NCBI GenBank assembly: GCA_963702305.1
Contig: CAVPBX010000018.1
Coordinates: 310,001-374,000, forward strand
Direction: 5' to 3'
DNA: 64,000 nt
From: PALSA-693 sp963702305
Lineage (GTDB): Bacteria > Actinomycetota > Acidimicrobiia > Acidimicrobiales > Palsa-688
Shown: piece by piece, positions 23,578 to 31,422 of the stretch
How positions within the stretch are numbered: position 1 is the stretch's first letter
Layout: each line of letters opens with the position of its first letter
Notes under the pieces: model-generated
The model's database searches: none
Told to the model about the DNA's origin: nothing
The model's input: only the letters and a program-made list of their open reading frames with translations
Program-made: the position numbers and the translations under genes

Positions 23578-24515
23578 TCAGCCGGTGAGCAGCTCGCGAG
23601 CGCCGCGGTCGGTCGAGGGGTGGCGCAGCTTGGACATGGCCCGGGCCTCGATCTGGCGGATGCGCTCGCGGGTCAGGCTGAAGTGCTCGCCGACCTCGTC
23701 GAGGGTGCGGGGCTCGCCCCGGTCCAGCCCGAAGCGCAGCCGGAGGATCTCCCGCTCCCGCTCGTCGAGGGCGATGAGCATCTTGTTGACCTCGCCCGAC
23801 AGCAGAGCGGCGGCCGCGGCGTCGAACGGCGAGACCGCGGAGCGGTCCTCCACCACGTCACCCAGCTCGGCGTCGCCGTCCTCGCGCAGCGGCTCGGAGA
23901 GCGACAACGGCTCGGCCGCGTGACGGAGGATCTCGGTGACCTTCTCCTCTTCCAGCTCCAGGTCGGCGGCCAGCTCGGCGACGGTGGGCCGCCGGCCCAG
24001 CTGTCCTTCGAGGCGGCCGCGGGCCTTGGTGACCCGGGTGAGCAGGTCGCCGGCGTGGACCGGGAGGCGCACGGTGCGGCCGGTGTTGGCGATGCCGCGG
24101 GTGATGGCCTGGCGGATCCACCAGGTGGCGTAGGTGGAGAACTTGAAGCCCTTGCGCCAGTCGAACTTCTCGACCGCGTGCATCAGGCCCAGGTTGCCCT
24201 CCTGGACCAGGTCCAGCAGCGGCAACTCGGCGGCCTGGTACTTCTTGGCGATGGACACCACCAGCCGCAGGTTGGCCTTGACGAACGTCTCGGCGGCCTC
24301 GTCACCGTCCCGGATGAGCCGGCGCAACTCGCGTTTGCGGGTCGGGGTCAGCCCCTTGCGGCTGCGGCCAACTCGGCTCGCGCCTCGCGCCCGGCCTCGA
24401 TCGCCTGGGCCAAGCGGGCCTCGTCATCCTTGGTGAGTAGGGCGTGTTTGCCGATGTCGTTGAGATAGAGGCGGACCAGGTCTTCCTCGGGCTGAGCGGC
24501 GTGATTGTTGGGCAC
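23578..24515 (-). pseudogene. RpoD/SigA-family sigma factor with a one-base deletion near 24360
   Basis: Sigma-70 regions 2 to 4 are intact from about 24340 down to 23578: NLRLVVSIAKKY, DLVQEGNLGLMHAVEKFDW, the -10-recognition block YATWWIRQAITRGIA, and the C-terminal HTH EVGEHFSLTRERIRQIEARAM. Upstream, region 1.2 (EEDLVRLYLNDIGKHALLTKD) starts at GTG 24515 but is in another frame that stops at 24348. Restoring one base near 24358-24363 (CCGCAAG to CCGGCAAG on the coding strand) gives one 312-residue protein. As read, only a truncated product from the TTG 24327 is possible. It looks like a HrdB/SigB-type group 1/2 factor; whether it is the principal sigma is unknown. Confidence 0.87.
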
Positions 24516-24654
24516 TCGTCCTCGTCTCTCGATGTACCCGGACAGATCCTTCTGGCTGGTGCCGCCTGTCCGCGGTCCAGGACCGCCAACGGCGCACGTC
24601 AGAAGTCAATATTACCTGATCAGAGCCCATCCGTGAAGGGGGTTCTCACAGGAT

Positions 24655-24696
24655 GGTTGCGACCGCAACCGGTTCTGGTCGAATGGCCAGTACACT
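24655..24696 (+). promoter_or_regulatory. Candidate MarR operator and -10 box
   Basis: GGTTGC-GACC-GCAACC (24655-24670) is a perfect 6-bp inverted repeat upstream of the MarR gene. TACACT (24691-24696) is placed so that transcription would begin at about the GTG start at 24703. Autorepression by the MarR protein is the natural inference. Confidence 0.5.
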
Positions 24697-24702
24697 CCCT
24701 CT

Positions 24703-25275
24703 GTGGTGGCCGAGCCGACCCGTTGGCTGGACGAGGCCGAACAGCAGATCTGGCGGCGATTGTTGTCGGTGGATTGCCGGTTGCGGGAGCGCCTGGACCG
24801 CGAGCTGCAGGCCGGCGCCAGCCTCACCCTCGGCGAGTACGACGTGCTGGTGCACCTGTCGGAGGCCCCCGGACGGTCGCTGCGCATGTCCGACCTGGCC
24901 CAGCGGTTGTTGCTGTCCCGCAGCGGCCTGACCCGGCGTATCGACGGCCTGGTCCGCGCCGGGCTGGTGGCCCGGCGGCCCTGCGACGACGACAAACGAG
25001 GGTCCTTGGCGGAGCTCACCCCTGCCGGCTTCGAGCACCTCCAACGGGCCGCCCCGGTCCATGTCGGCGGGGTGCGCCGGTATCTGTTCGACCCGCTCGA
25101 CGGACCGGACGGACTGGCCGGGTTGGCCCGCGGCCTGGACCGGATCGGGCGGGCCCTCGGCGCCGAATCGGGCCACGGGCGCGGTGGCGATCAGCGAGGT
25201 GCGTCGCCGACGACGACCTCGCCGCCCCGCTCGATCCAGCCGTTGGTGCCGCCGGCGACCGACACGGCGGGATAG
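24703..25275 (+). CDS. MarR-family transcriptional regulator
   Basis: A 190-residue winged-helix protein. The MarR core is clear: LTLGEYDVLVHLSEAPG, recognition helix SDLAQRLLLSRSGLTRRID and wing RRPCDDDKRGSLAELTPAG. The last 30 or so residues (GRGGDQRGASPTTTSPP and on) are low-complexity and overlap the 3' end of the convergent rhodanese gene by 85 bp. The tail may thus be a read-through extension of a normal ~160-residue protein. Two GTG codons compete for the start; transcription appears leaderless. Its target is probably itself and possibly the rhodanese. Confidence 0.85.
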   Translation: MVAEPTRWLDEAEQQIWRRLLSVDCRLRERLDRELQAGASLTLGEYDVLVHLSEAPGRSLRMSDLAQRLLLSRSGLTRRIDGLVRAGLVARRPCDDDKRGSLAELTPAGFEHLQRAAPVHVGGVRRYLFDPLDGPDGLAGLARGLDRIGRALGAESGHGRGGDQRGASPTTTSPPRSIQPLVPPATDTAG

Positions 25276-25526
25276 CCGGCGTCGACGAGGGCCTTGGTGG
25301 CCGTCAGGCTGCGGCCGCCGGCCGCGCAGATGACGTATAACGGATCGCCGGCAGGGATCTCCTCCTGCCGGGCGGCCAGTTGGTCGAGGGGGATCAGCAC
25401 GGCCCCCGGCACGTGGGCGGTCCGGTATTCGTCCGGGTTGCGCACGTCGAGGACGGGCGCACCCGATTCGTGGGCGGCGGCGAAGGTGTCCAGGTCGACT
25501 TCGGGGGGTGGGGCGGTGTCCGACAT
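25191..25526 (-). CDS. Single-domain rhodanese-like sulfurtransferase
   Basis: A 111-residue rhodanese domain: VLDVRNPDEYRTAHVPGAVLIPLDQL, active-site cysteine in YVICAAGGRSLTATKAL (Cys67) and the closing block VAGGTNGWIERGGEV. It transfers sulfane sulfur to acceptors such as cyanide or thiols in the cytosol. ATG 25526 is used; ATG 25535 (MNAMSD) is equally possible. Its 3' end overlaps the convergent MarR gene by 85 bp. Confidence 0.87.
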   Translation of the reverse strand: MSDTAPPPEVDLDTFAAAHESGAPVLDVRNPDEYRTAHVPGAVLIPLDQLAARQEEIPAGDPLYVICAAGGRSLTATKALVDAGYPAVSVAGGTNGWIERGGEVVVGDAPR

Positions 25527-25623
25527 GGCGTTCATTCTGGCCCCTCGGCTTTCTGGCAGCGTCGGCATTCTGGGGCGGAAGCGGCCGTGACCGACGCTTC
25601 ACTCGGCTCTTTCTCCTGCATCG

Positions 25624-25629
25624 TATAAA
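25624..25629 (+). promoter_or_regulatory. Possible -10 box TATAAA before the small-protein pair
   Basis: TATAAACT stands out in a GC-rich gap of 235 bp between the rhodanese and the small coiled-coil gene. No -35 at standard spacing is seen. The complementary strand gives TTTATAC, so it could instead serve the rhodanese gene. Confidence 0.3.
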
Positions 25630-25761
25630 CTACGTTTGCAGCCGGCCGGAAGCGTCCGTCACCCCCACAGCCGAGTGACACGGTTCCTCGCCTATCACCC
25701 TCCAGACCCCGGGGCCGATGCCAGCATTGATCGAGCTGGCTTGAGCAAAGGGAGTCGACGG

Positions 25762-25950
25762 ATGGGGACCACCGTGGCGGAGGACCGGGCGACCAGGGTG
25801 CTGCGCTTGGCCCGCGACATCGCCGAGTTGGAGCTCCGGCTGGCCGACTGCCTGGCCCGACTGGCCGCGCTCGACCGCGAAGCGGACGAAGACGAAGCGC
25901 AAGTAGAAGACCGGTGGGCGGCGCGTGAGGCCGGACAGTGCGTGCGCTAG
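25762..25950 (+). CDS. Small coiled-coil-like hypothetical protein
   Basis: A 62-residue charged helical protein with a heptad-like stretch (RVLRLARDIAELELRLADCLARLAALDREADEDEA; positions about 12-47). The ATG is preceded by AAAGGGAG at a good distance. An upstream TTG at 25636 would extend it to 104 residues, but the extra part is not protein-like. It overlaps the next small gene by 13 bp. I do not recognise a family. Confidence 0.5.
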   Translation: MGTTVAEDRATRVLRLARDIAELELRLADCLARLAALDREADEDEAQVEDRWAAREAGQCVR

Positions 25951-26120
25951 CGGCCGACACCGAGCGGCCCGTCGCCGCCGACCGGTGGCCAGTGTGGCGG
26001 GCCTGGTCAGGGCTGGTGGTGCTGGCCGCCGGCGTGGTCGCCATGCTGGCAGGCTGGGCCTGGCTGTTGGTGTGGCTCTACCAAACCGTCCGGCCCCTGG
26101 CCCACCACTGGCTCGGCTAA
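25938..26120 (+). CDS. Small single-span membrane protein, hypothetical
   Basis: A 60-residue protein with one long hydrophobic helix (WSGLVVLAAGVVAMLAGWAWLLVWLY) between two short polar ends. The GTG start lies inside the preceding small gene, suggesting coupled translation. It converges on pdxH, sharing 4 bp at the stops. Pairing of a soluble helical protein with a membrane peptide may mean that they interact. This is inference, and the gene itself is only moderately certain. Confidence 0.42.
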   Translation: MRALAADTERPVAADRWPVWRAWSGLVVLAAGVVAMLAGWAWLLVWLYQTVRPLAHHWLG

Positions 26121-26725
26121 GGACTCAGGCGCTGGATGCGCCACCGCCCGCCCGCCAGGCGGTAGGCCAGCCGATCGTGGAGGCGGTCGGGGCGGCCCTG
26201 CCAGAACTCCACCTCCGCCGGGTGGACCCGGTACCCACCCCACCAGGGCGGCCGCGGCACCTGGCGCCCCGCGAAGCGGCGGGCGACGGTTGACAGCTGC
26301 TCTTCGAGGACGACCCGGCTCGTGAGCGGTTCGCTCTGGGCGGAGGCCCAGGCCCCGAGCTGGGCGCCGCGCGGGCGGGACTGGAAGTAGGCGTCCGACT
26401 CGGCCGGCTCCACCGGGCTGACCGGTCCGGACACCCGGACCTGGCGCTCGAGGGTCCACCACCGGAACACCAGCGCGGCCATGGGGTTGTCCGCCATCTC
26501 GCGCCCCTTGCGGCTGCGCCCGTTGGTGTAGAAGACGAACCCCCGGGCGTCGAGACCCCGCAGCAGCACGAACCGGACGGACGGCTCGCCGGCGGGGGTG
26601 GCGGTGGCCAGGGCCATGGCCTCCGGTTCGGGTTGGCCGGCGGCCTTGGCCTGGTCGAACCACCGGTTGAACTGGCGGATCGGATCCGCGTCGAGGTCGG
26701 CCTCGGAGAGTGGCTGATCGCCCAC
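26117..26725 (-). CDS. pdxH: Pyridoxamine 5'-phosphate oxidase
   Basis: A 202-residue FMN enzyme that oxidises pyridoxamine- or pyridoxine-phosphate to pyridoxal 5'-phosphate. Family blocks are present in order: DPIRQFNRWFDQA, AMALATATPAGEPSVRFVLLRG, FVFYTNGRSRKGREM, the FMN/substrate block QVRVSGPVSPV, SDAYFQSRPRGAQLGAWAS, and the C-terminal PPWWGGYRVHP followed by EFWQGRPDRLHDR. Length is normal. It follows pyrE by 8 bp on the same strand and is probably co-transcribed. Confidence 0.95.
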   Translation of the reverse strand: MGDQPLSEADLDADPIRQFNRWFDQAKAAGQPEPEAMALATATPAGEPSVRFVLLRGLDARGFVFYTNGRSRKGREMADNPMAALVFRWWTLERQVRVSGPVSPVEPAESDAYFQSRPRGAQLGAWASAQSEPLTSRVVLEEQLSTVARRFAGRQVPRPPWWGGYRVHPAEVEFWQGRPDRLHDRLAYRLAGGRWRIQRLSP

Positions 26726-26733
26726 GGCCCCCC

Positions 26734-27285
26734 TCAGAGCGGCTGGATGTCGAGGTCTGCCCAGGTCAAAAGAGGGACCCAGGTGATGCCGGCCGCCGCG
26801 AACCGCTCGGCCACCGCCGGGCTGCGGTCCAGCAGGGCGGTGGCGGCCACCACCTCGACACCGAACTCCCGGATCCGGTCCACGGCCCGGAGGAGGGACG
26901 CCCCCGTGGACACCACGTCCTCGACCATGACGACCCGATCACCGGCCGCCAGTCGGGTGCCTTCGACCCACGCCTCGCGGCCGTGCCCTTTGGGTTCCTT
27001 GCGCACCGAGAACCACCCGGCGCCCGACAACAACGCCACCCCGTGCGCCAGGGCATCGGCCCCCATCGTGGGACCGCCGACCGCGTCGAACGACGTGCCG
27101 ACCGAGTCGATCACGGCCTGGCTGGCCTGCCGCAGGCCCTCCCCGTGGGCGATGGCGTGCTTGCCGTCCACGTAGTCGTGGCTCCACCCCCCCGAGGTGA
27201 GCTGGAACGGGGGGTCGCGGTACTCGTAGCCGCAGGTGCGGACCAGTTCGGCGAGGGCGATCCGGGCGGCGTCGTCGTAAGGCAT
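26734..27285 (-). CDS. pyrE: Orotate phosphoribosyltransferase
   Basis: A 183-residue type I phosphoribosyltransferase. The PRPP-binding loop is VVMVEDVVSTGASLLRAVD and the flexible-loop region carries RKEPKGHGREAWVEG, as in bacterial OPRTases. FQLTSGGWSHDYVDGKHA is the N-terminal substrate block. It forms OMP from orotate and PRPP in pyrimidine synthesis. No other pyr gene is nearby. It is probably co-transcribed with pdxH downstream. Confidence 0.9.
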   Translation of the reverse strand: MPYDDAARIALAELVRTCGYEYRDPPFQLTSGGWSHDYVDGKHAIAHGEGLRQASQAVIDSVGTSFDAVGGPTMGADALAHGVALLSGAGWFSVRKEPKGHGREAWVEGTRLAAGDRVVMVEDVVSTGASLLRAVDRIREFGVEVVAATALLDRSPAVAERFAAAGITWVPLLTWADLDIQPL

Positions 27286-27342
27286 GCCGGCCCGAGTTTA
27301 CGGAACAGGGGTCGACGGACCGGGCCGGCTGCCCCCGTCGGG

Positions 27343-28179
27343 CTACGGCGCCGCGCAGGTCTGGGCGTAGGCGCAGTCGTTGAAGGACTGGCCGTCCGCG
27401 GCCAGCGCCGACGGCGTGGCCTCGTTGATGATCCCCGGGGACAGGTTGATCGTCGTCGGGCTGCCCTGGGCGATGGTGTGGGTGACGCCACCGGCGGTGT
27501 AGGTGGACGTGGGGCCGAACGCGACCGTGCCCACCGGCGCCAGCAGGGTTTGCAGGACGAGCAGCGTCGGGGCTTCCAGGATCCACTCCGCCGACGACTT
27601 GGAGGAGGCGTAGGCGACGTCGAGGGACCAGGTCCAGCGCCCGGCGTCGGTCATGGCGATGTGCCACGTCGAACCCGAGACCAGGGTGATGCTCACGCTC
27701 ATGTGGTCGCCCGGCGTCACCGTGCAGTTGGCGTCGCCCGTGCAGTTGCTGATCGGCGTCTCGCTATTGGGGAGCAGCTCGTACCAGGCGTTGTACTGCG
27801 GTCCGACCAGCGGCAGGGTCGGCAGCGACTGCTCCGACGTGCCGGCCTGGATCAGGTCGGTGGTGTTGTAGCCGCCGATCCCGGTCCAGGTGGCGGCGAA
27901 GCCCGGCGGGACCAGGCCGGCGGCGGGCACGGTGAAGGTCGAGGACACGGCGGTGATCCCGCCCCCGCTCGGCGTGACGGCGTACCCCGACCAGTTGAGG
28001 CTGTTGACCGTGCCCCCGTGGAGGGGAAGGGCTTGGTGGCTGTTGGCCCGGACCAGCACTCCTGTCGGTGAGACCGCGGCCGCGGCCACCGGATGGGCGC
28101 CGGCCGCGGCGCCGACCCCTCCTGCGGCCAGCATCAGGGCGACGCCGGCGAACGCGGCGATGACAGGTCTGCGGCCCAT
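27343..28179 (-). CDS. Secreted glutamic endopeptidase (peptidase G1/eqolisin-like)
   Basis: A 278-residue exported protein: signal peptide RRPVIAAFAGVALMLAAGGVGAAAG, then a beta-rich domain. It has the G1 family pattern: SLNWSGYAV near the start, WTGIGGYNTTDLIQAGT with the catalytic-type glutamine, NAWYELLP, and SSAEWILEAP with the catalytic-type glutamate. G1 peptidases are acid proteases, best known from fungi but also found in bacteria. GGGAGG lies ten bases before the ATG. The four cysteines (NCTGDANC and DCAYAQTC) could form two disulfides. Confidence 0.82.
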   Translation of the reverse strand: MGRRPVIAAFAGVALMLAAGGVGAAAGAHPVAAAAVSPTGVLVRANSHQALPLHGGTVNSLNWSGYAVTPSGGGITAVSSTFTVPAAGLVPPGFAATWTGIGGYNTTDLIQAGTSEQSLPTLPLVGPQYNAWYELLPNSETPISNCTGDANCTVTPGDHMSVSITLVSGSTWHIAMTDAGRWTWSLDVAYASSKSSAEWILEAPTLLVLQTLLAPVGTVAFGPTSTYTAGGVTHTIAQGSPTTINLSPGIINEATPSALAADGQSFNDCAYAQTCAAP

Positions 28180-28277
28180 GAAGAGCTCCCTCCCAGTAGC
28201 TACGAGTCAGCCTTTTGCCTCACATGTTCGCTACGGGGCGCCGGTTTCCCTTTCGTCCCGAGTCGCGCCGTACGGGG

Positions 28278-30494
28278 TCAGGCGGTGCTCTGGGCAGCCG
28301 CCGAGACCGGGGAGGGGAGGGCCTCGGAGTGCACGATCGTCAGCCGTTGGGTGGCCCGGGTAAACGCCACGTACAGGGCCCGCAACCCTTGCGGGGTCTC
28401 CTGGGTGATCCGGGCGGGCTCCACCACCGTCACGGCGTCGAATTCGAGCCCCTTGGCGTCCTCGATCGTCAGCAGGGTGACCCGCTCGTCCAGGGCCCCG
28501 TTCCCCACTCGGCCAAACGGCACGGCCGCAGCCGCCAGCGCGGCCGCCACCGGGTCCATGAGGCTCGGCGGCACAATGATGGCCGCCGTGCCCTCGTGGC
28601 TCGAGGGGAACGCCAGCAGCTCTTGGCGGACGGCGTCGGCGGCGAGCGCCCCGAGGGCGTCGCCCGGGAAGGAGCCTTCGGCCAGGGACGCTCGGAGGAT
28701 TCGGGGCGACCGCCCGGTGCTGCGCACCGCTTCGGGTGGGTGCATCCCGGGGGCCACCTGCTCGAGGATCCGGCCGGCCATCTCGATGATCTCTCCGGGC
28801 GTGCGGTAGTTGACCGTCAGCTCGACCAGACGCCAGCCCCGCCGGGCCGGCAGGTGCTCCACCACTTGGCCCCACGACGCCGGGACCCAGGATCCGGTGG
28901 CCTGGGCGATGTCGCCCACCACGGTCATCGACCCGGACAGGGACCGCCGGGCCACCATGCGCAGCTGCATCGGTGAGAGATCCTGCGCTTCGTCGACGAC
29001 GACATGCCCGAACGTCCGGGGGTTCTCCGCCCCGTTCGCCCTGGCCGTGCGCCGGGCCGGCCCGAGGAGGGCGCGGGCCTCGTCCAGCAGGGGGATGTCG
29101 GCCTCGGTCCAGCGCACCTCGCTGACGGTGTCGGCGCGATCGCGACGCAGGCGCTGGCGGTCGGCCGGATCGAGCACCCCGGCCGCGGCCAGTTCGATGA
29201 GGGGCGGAGCGCCGAACAGGTCGCGCAGCAGCTGCTGCGGGGTGAGGATCGGCCACATGCGCTCGAGGACCGTGACCATCTCGGGCAGGCGACGAACGGT
29301 GCGGCCGATCTCCTCCGCCGTCAACGGTTCGGCTCGGTCCCGGGCGGTCTCCTCATCGGACCCTCGGGCCGCCTGGTCGAGCAGTGACCGCCACAGGAGC
29401 GACTCGACGGCCCGGCGCCGGGCGTTGTGGGTGCCCGGCCGGCGCTTGGCCGCAGCCACCACCTGGGCGGACAGCTCGGGGGTGATCCGCAACGTCCGGG
29501 CACCGAACGGCACCTCCGCGGTGCGACGTAGCGGGCGCTCCCGATCGGCGACCGCCCGGGCGATCACCCTGGCCATCCGGGCGTCGCCTTTGAGCCGGGC
29601 GGTCTCGTCATCGTCCCGCCCGCTCGGGCGGGACCCCGAGAACAGGCCGCTGACGGTCGACAGCTCCACCCCGCTCTCGTCCAGCGATGGCAGCACGTGC
29701 TCGATGTAGCGCAGGAAGGTGGGGTTGGGGCCGACGACGAGCACCCCCTGGCTCTCGAGCGGAAACCGGTGGGTGTACAGCAGGTAGGCAGCCCGGTGGA
29801 GGGCGACGGCCGTCTTGCCGGTTCCCGGTCCCCCCTGGACGACCAGGATGCCGGGCAGGGGGCCGCGGATGATCTCGTCCTGCTCCCGCTGCACGGTGGC
29901 GACGATGTCGCGCATGCGGCCGGTGCGGGACCGCTCCAGGGTGGCCAGCAGGACCTGGGGCCCGGACAAGCCGAGGCCGACGCCGGAGTCGCTGCCGTCG
30001 ACGTCGAACAATTCGTCCTCGAGGTCGACCACCCGTTGGCCTTCGGTCAGGAAGTGGCGTCGCCGGACCAGGCCCATGGGGTGCGCGCCGGTGGCCCGGT
30101 AGAACGGCTCGGCCACAGGTGCCCGCCAGTCGACGACGAGGGGTTCCTGGTCCCGGTCGGAGATCGCCAGCCGCCCGATGTGGAAGCTCTCGGTGGCGGT
30201 CGTCGCGCCCTCGGCCGGGGCGCCGTCGCCAGCGTCCCGGTCGCCAACCTCCCGGTCGCCAGCCTCCCGGTCGATGCGCCCGAAGACCAGCGATTCCCGG
30301 CCGATCTCGAGTTGCTCCAGCCGGCTCAGGCTGTAACGAACGCGGATGTCGCGCTCGGTCAGGGCCTGGAACGTGCCACCCCGCTCACCGAAGGCGTCCT
30401 GGAGCCGCCCCATGGCGGCGGCGCGCAAGGCAGCCAGCCGTGCATAGGCAAAGTCCACGTGGGCCTGCTCGGCCGGGACGTCCGGGTGGGTCAT
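28278..30494 (-). CDS. helR: HelR/HelD-like RNA polymerase-associated helicase-type ATPase
   Basis: A 738-residue UvrD-like superfamily 1 ATPase with the HelD/HelR layout. A helical N-terminal arm (EQAHVDFAYARLAALRAAAM) leads into a domain with VDWRAPVAEPFYRATGAHPMG, Walker A GGPGTGKT (221-228), an inserted clamp region, Walker B VVVDEAQDLSPMQLRM, NYRTPGEI, and the C-terminal LTIEDAKGLEFDAVTVVEP and YVAFTRATQRL. HelR proteins displace stalled or rifampicin-bound RNA polymerase. ATG 30494 is used; a GTG five codons upstream is possible. Residues about 77-91 are a short repeat. The gene is divergent from the ACT-domain gene. Confidence 0.85.
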   Translation of the reverse strand: MTHPDVPAEQAHVDFAYARLAALRAAAMGRLQDAFGERGGTFQALTERDIRVRYSLSRLEQLEIGRESLVFGRIDREAGDREVGDRDAGDGAPAEGATTATESFHIGRLAISDRDQEPLVVDWRAPVAEPFYRATGAHPMGLVRRRHFLTEGQRVVDLEDELFDVDGSDSGVGLGLSGPQVLLATLERSRTGRMRDIVATVQREQDEIIRGPLPGILVVQGGPGTGKTAVALHRAAYLLYTHRFPLESQGVLVVGPNPTFLRYIEHVLPSLDESGVELSTVSGLFSGSRPSGRDDDETARLKGDARMARVIARAVADRERPLRRTAEVPFGARTLRITPELSAQVVAAAKRRPGTHNARRRAVESLLWRSLLDQAARGSDEETARDRAEPLTAEEIGRTVRRLPEMVTVLERMWPILTPQQLLRDLFGAPPLIELAAAGVLDPADRQRLRRDRADTVSEVRWTEADIPLLDEARALLGPARRTARANGAENPRTFGHVVVDEAQDLSPMQLRMVARRSLSGSMTVVGDIAQATGSWVPASWGQVVEHLPARRGWRLVELTVNYRTPGEIIEMAGRILEQVAPGMHPPEAVRSTGRSPRILRASLAEGSFPGDALGALAADAVRQELLAFPSSHEGTAAIIVPPSLMDPVAAALAAAAVPFGRVGNGALDERVTLLTIEDAKGLEFDAVTVVEPARITQETPQGLRALYVAFTRATQRLTIVHSEALPSPVSAAAQSTA
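30225..30269 (+). repeat. Three 15-bp tandem units inside helR
   Basis: GTCGCCAGCGTCCCG, GTCGCCAACCTCCCG and GTCGCCAGCCTCCCG follow each other. On the coding strand they encode a (R-[ED]-[AV]-G-D)-type repeat in the N-terminal arm region. Being in-frame, the repeat can expand or contract without breaking the gene. Confidence 0.8.
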
Positions 30495-30561
30495 ACGGGG
30501 GACATCCACTTTGCGTGTTCCTGACGCCGGGCGCAAGCCACGGCCGAAAGGGGGACCAGCA

Positions 30562-31413
30562 GTGGGCACGGTACGATTCGCCGTGGCCTCCGTGTCCGCG
30601 CTACGCGAACTGCTCGAACCGACGAGCCTGCCGGTCGAACTGGTCGACGAGGTGCTGTCGGACACCAACACGCTGTGGCTGCTGGGCGCCCCCGACGAGT
30701 TGGTCGCCAGCGAACTGGTGCTCTGCCACCCGCCGCTCGGACCCGGCGAGACCAGAGCGGTGGTCAACGAGACCGAGGAGCCCCACCTCTGGCGGGTCAC
30801 GGTGGTCACCCGGGACCGGGCCGGTTTGCTGGCCCGCACCAGCGGCACCCTGACCGCCGCCGGACTGTCGATCGTGGACGCCGCGGTGACGGTGCTGCCC
30901 CGGAGTCGACTGGCCCTGCAGCGCCTGACCGTCGCCTCGGCCCGTGGCGCCGCCGCGGTCGACTGGAGCCACTTGGGCCGGGATTTGCGAGAGAACCTCG
31001 CCGGCGGCGACCCGCCGCCGTCGAACTTCACCCCCAGAGGACCGGTGGTCGTCGAGGCCCAACCTCAGGAGCTCGGGCGCTCGGTGGTGACAGTGGAAGC
31101 GCCCGACCGAGTCGGGTTGCTGCACGCCGCGGCCGCCTGGTTTGAGACCAATGGTTGCAACGTAGAGGCCTGCCGGGCCGGGACTGACGGAGATCGTGCC
31201 CGCGACGTATTCATCGTCACTGGCCAGGTGGACACGGCTGGCCTTGCCGCCGCGCTCGGGGGTCCGGAAGCTGGTTCGATCGTCACCCGGGTCGCCACCA
31301 CCCCACTGCACATCGCGGTAGGACTGACCACCGGCGCCCTCCGGATCGGTCAGACGGTCCTGAATACGGCCTGTGAGATCGCCCGATCGGCGACCCAGCG
31401 GCCGGATCGCTAG
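30562..31413 (+). CDS. Tandem ACT-domain protein (GlnD-like)
   Basis: A 283-residue protein with two ACT domains: WRVTVVTRDRAGLLARTSGTL at about residues 75-95 and SVVTVEAPDRVGLLHAAAAWF at about 175-195. They resemble the C-terminal ACT pair of the PII uridylyltransferase GlnD and bind amino acids, often glutamine. No nucleotidyltransferase or HD domain is fused, so it is a regulator or sensor rather than GlnD itself. The GTG at 30562 is used; a more upstream start is possible. It is close to hemE (9-bp gap), suggesting one transcript. Confidence 0.75.
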   Translation: MGTVRFAVASVSALRELLEPTSLPVELVDEVLSDTNTLWLLGAPDELVASELVLCHPPLGPGETRAVVNETEEPHLWRVTVVTRDRAGLLARTSGTLTAAGLSIVDAAVTVLPRSRLALQRLTVASARGAAAVDWSHLGRDLRENLAGGDPPPSNFTPRGPVVVEAQPQELGRSVVTVEAPDRVGLLHAAAAWFETNGCNVEACRAGTDGDRARDVFIVTGQVDTAGLAAALGGPEAGSIVTRVATTPLHIAVGLTTGALRIGQTVLNTACEIARSATQRPDR

Positions 31414-31422
31414 CAAGTCGGC

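Noticed and set aside
25636..25761. N-terminal extension of the small coiled-coil protein from a TTG right after TATAAACT
   Set aside because: The added residues are not protein-like and a good ribosome binding site precedes ATG 25762.
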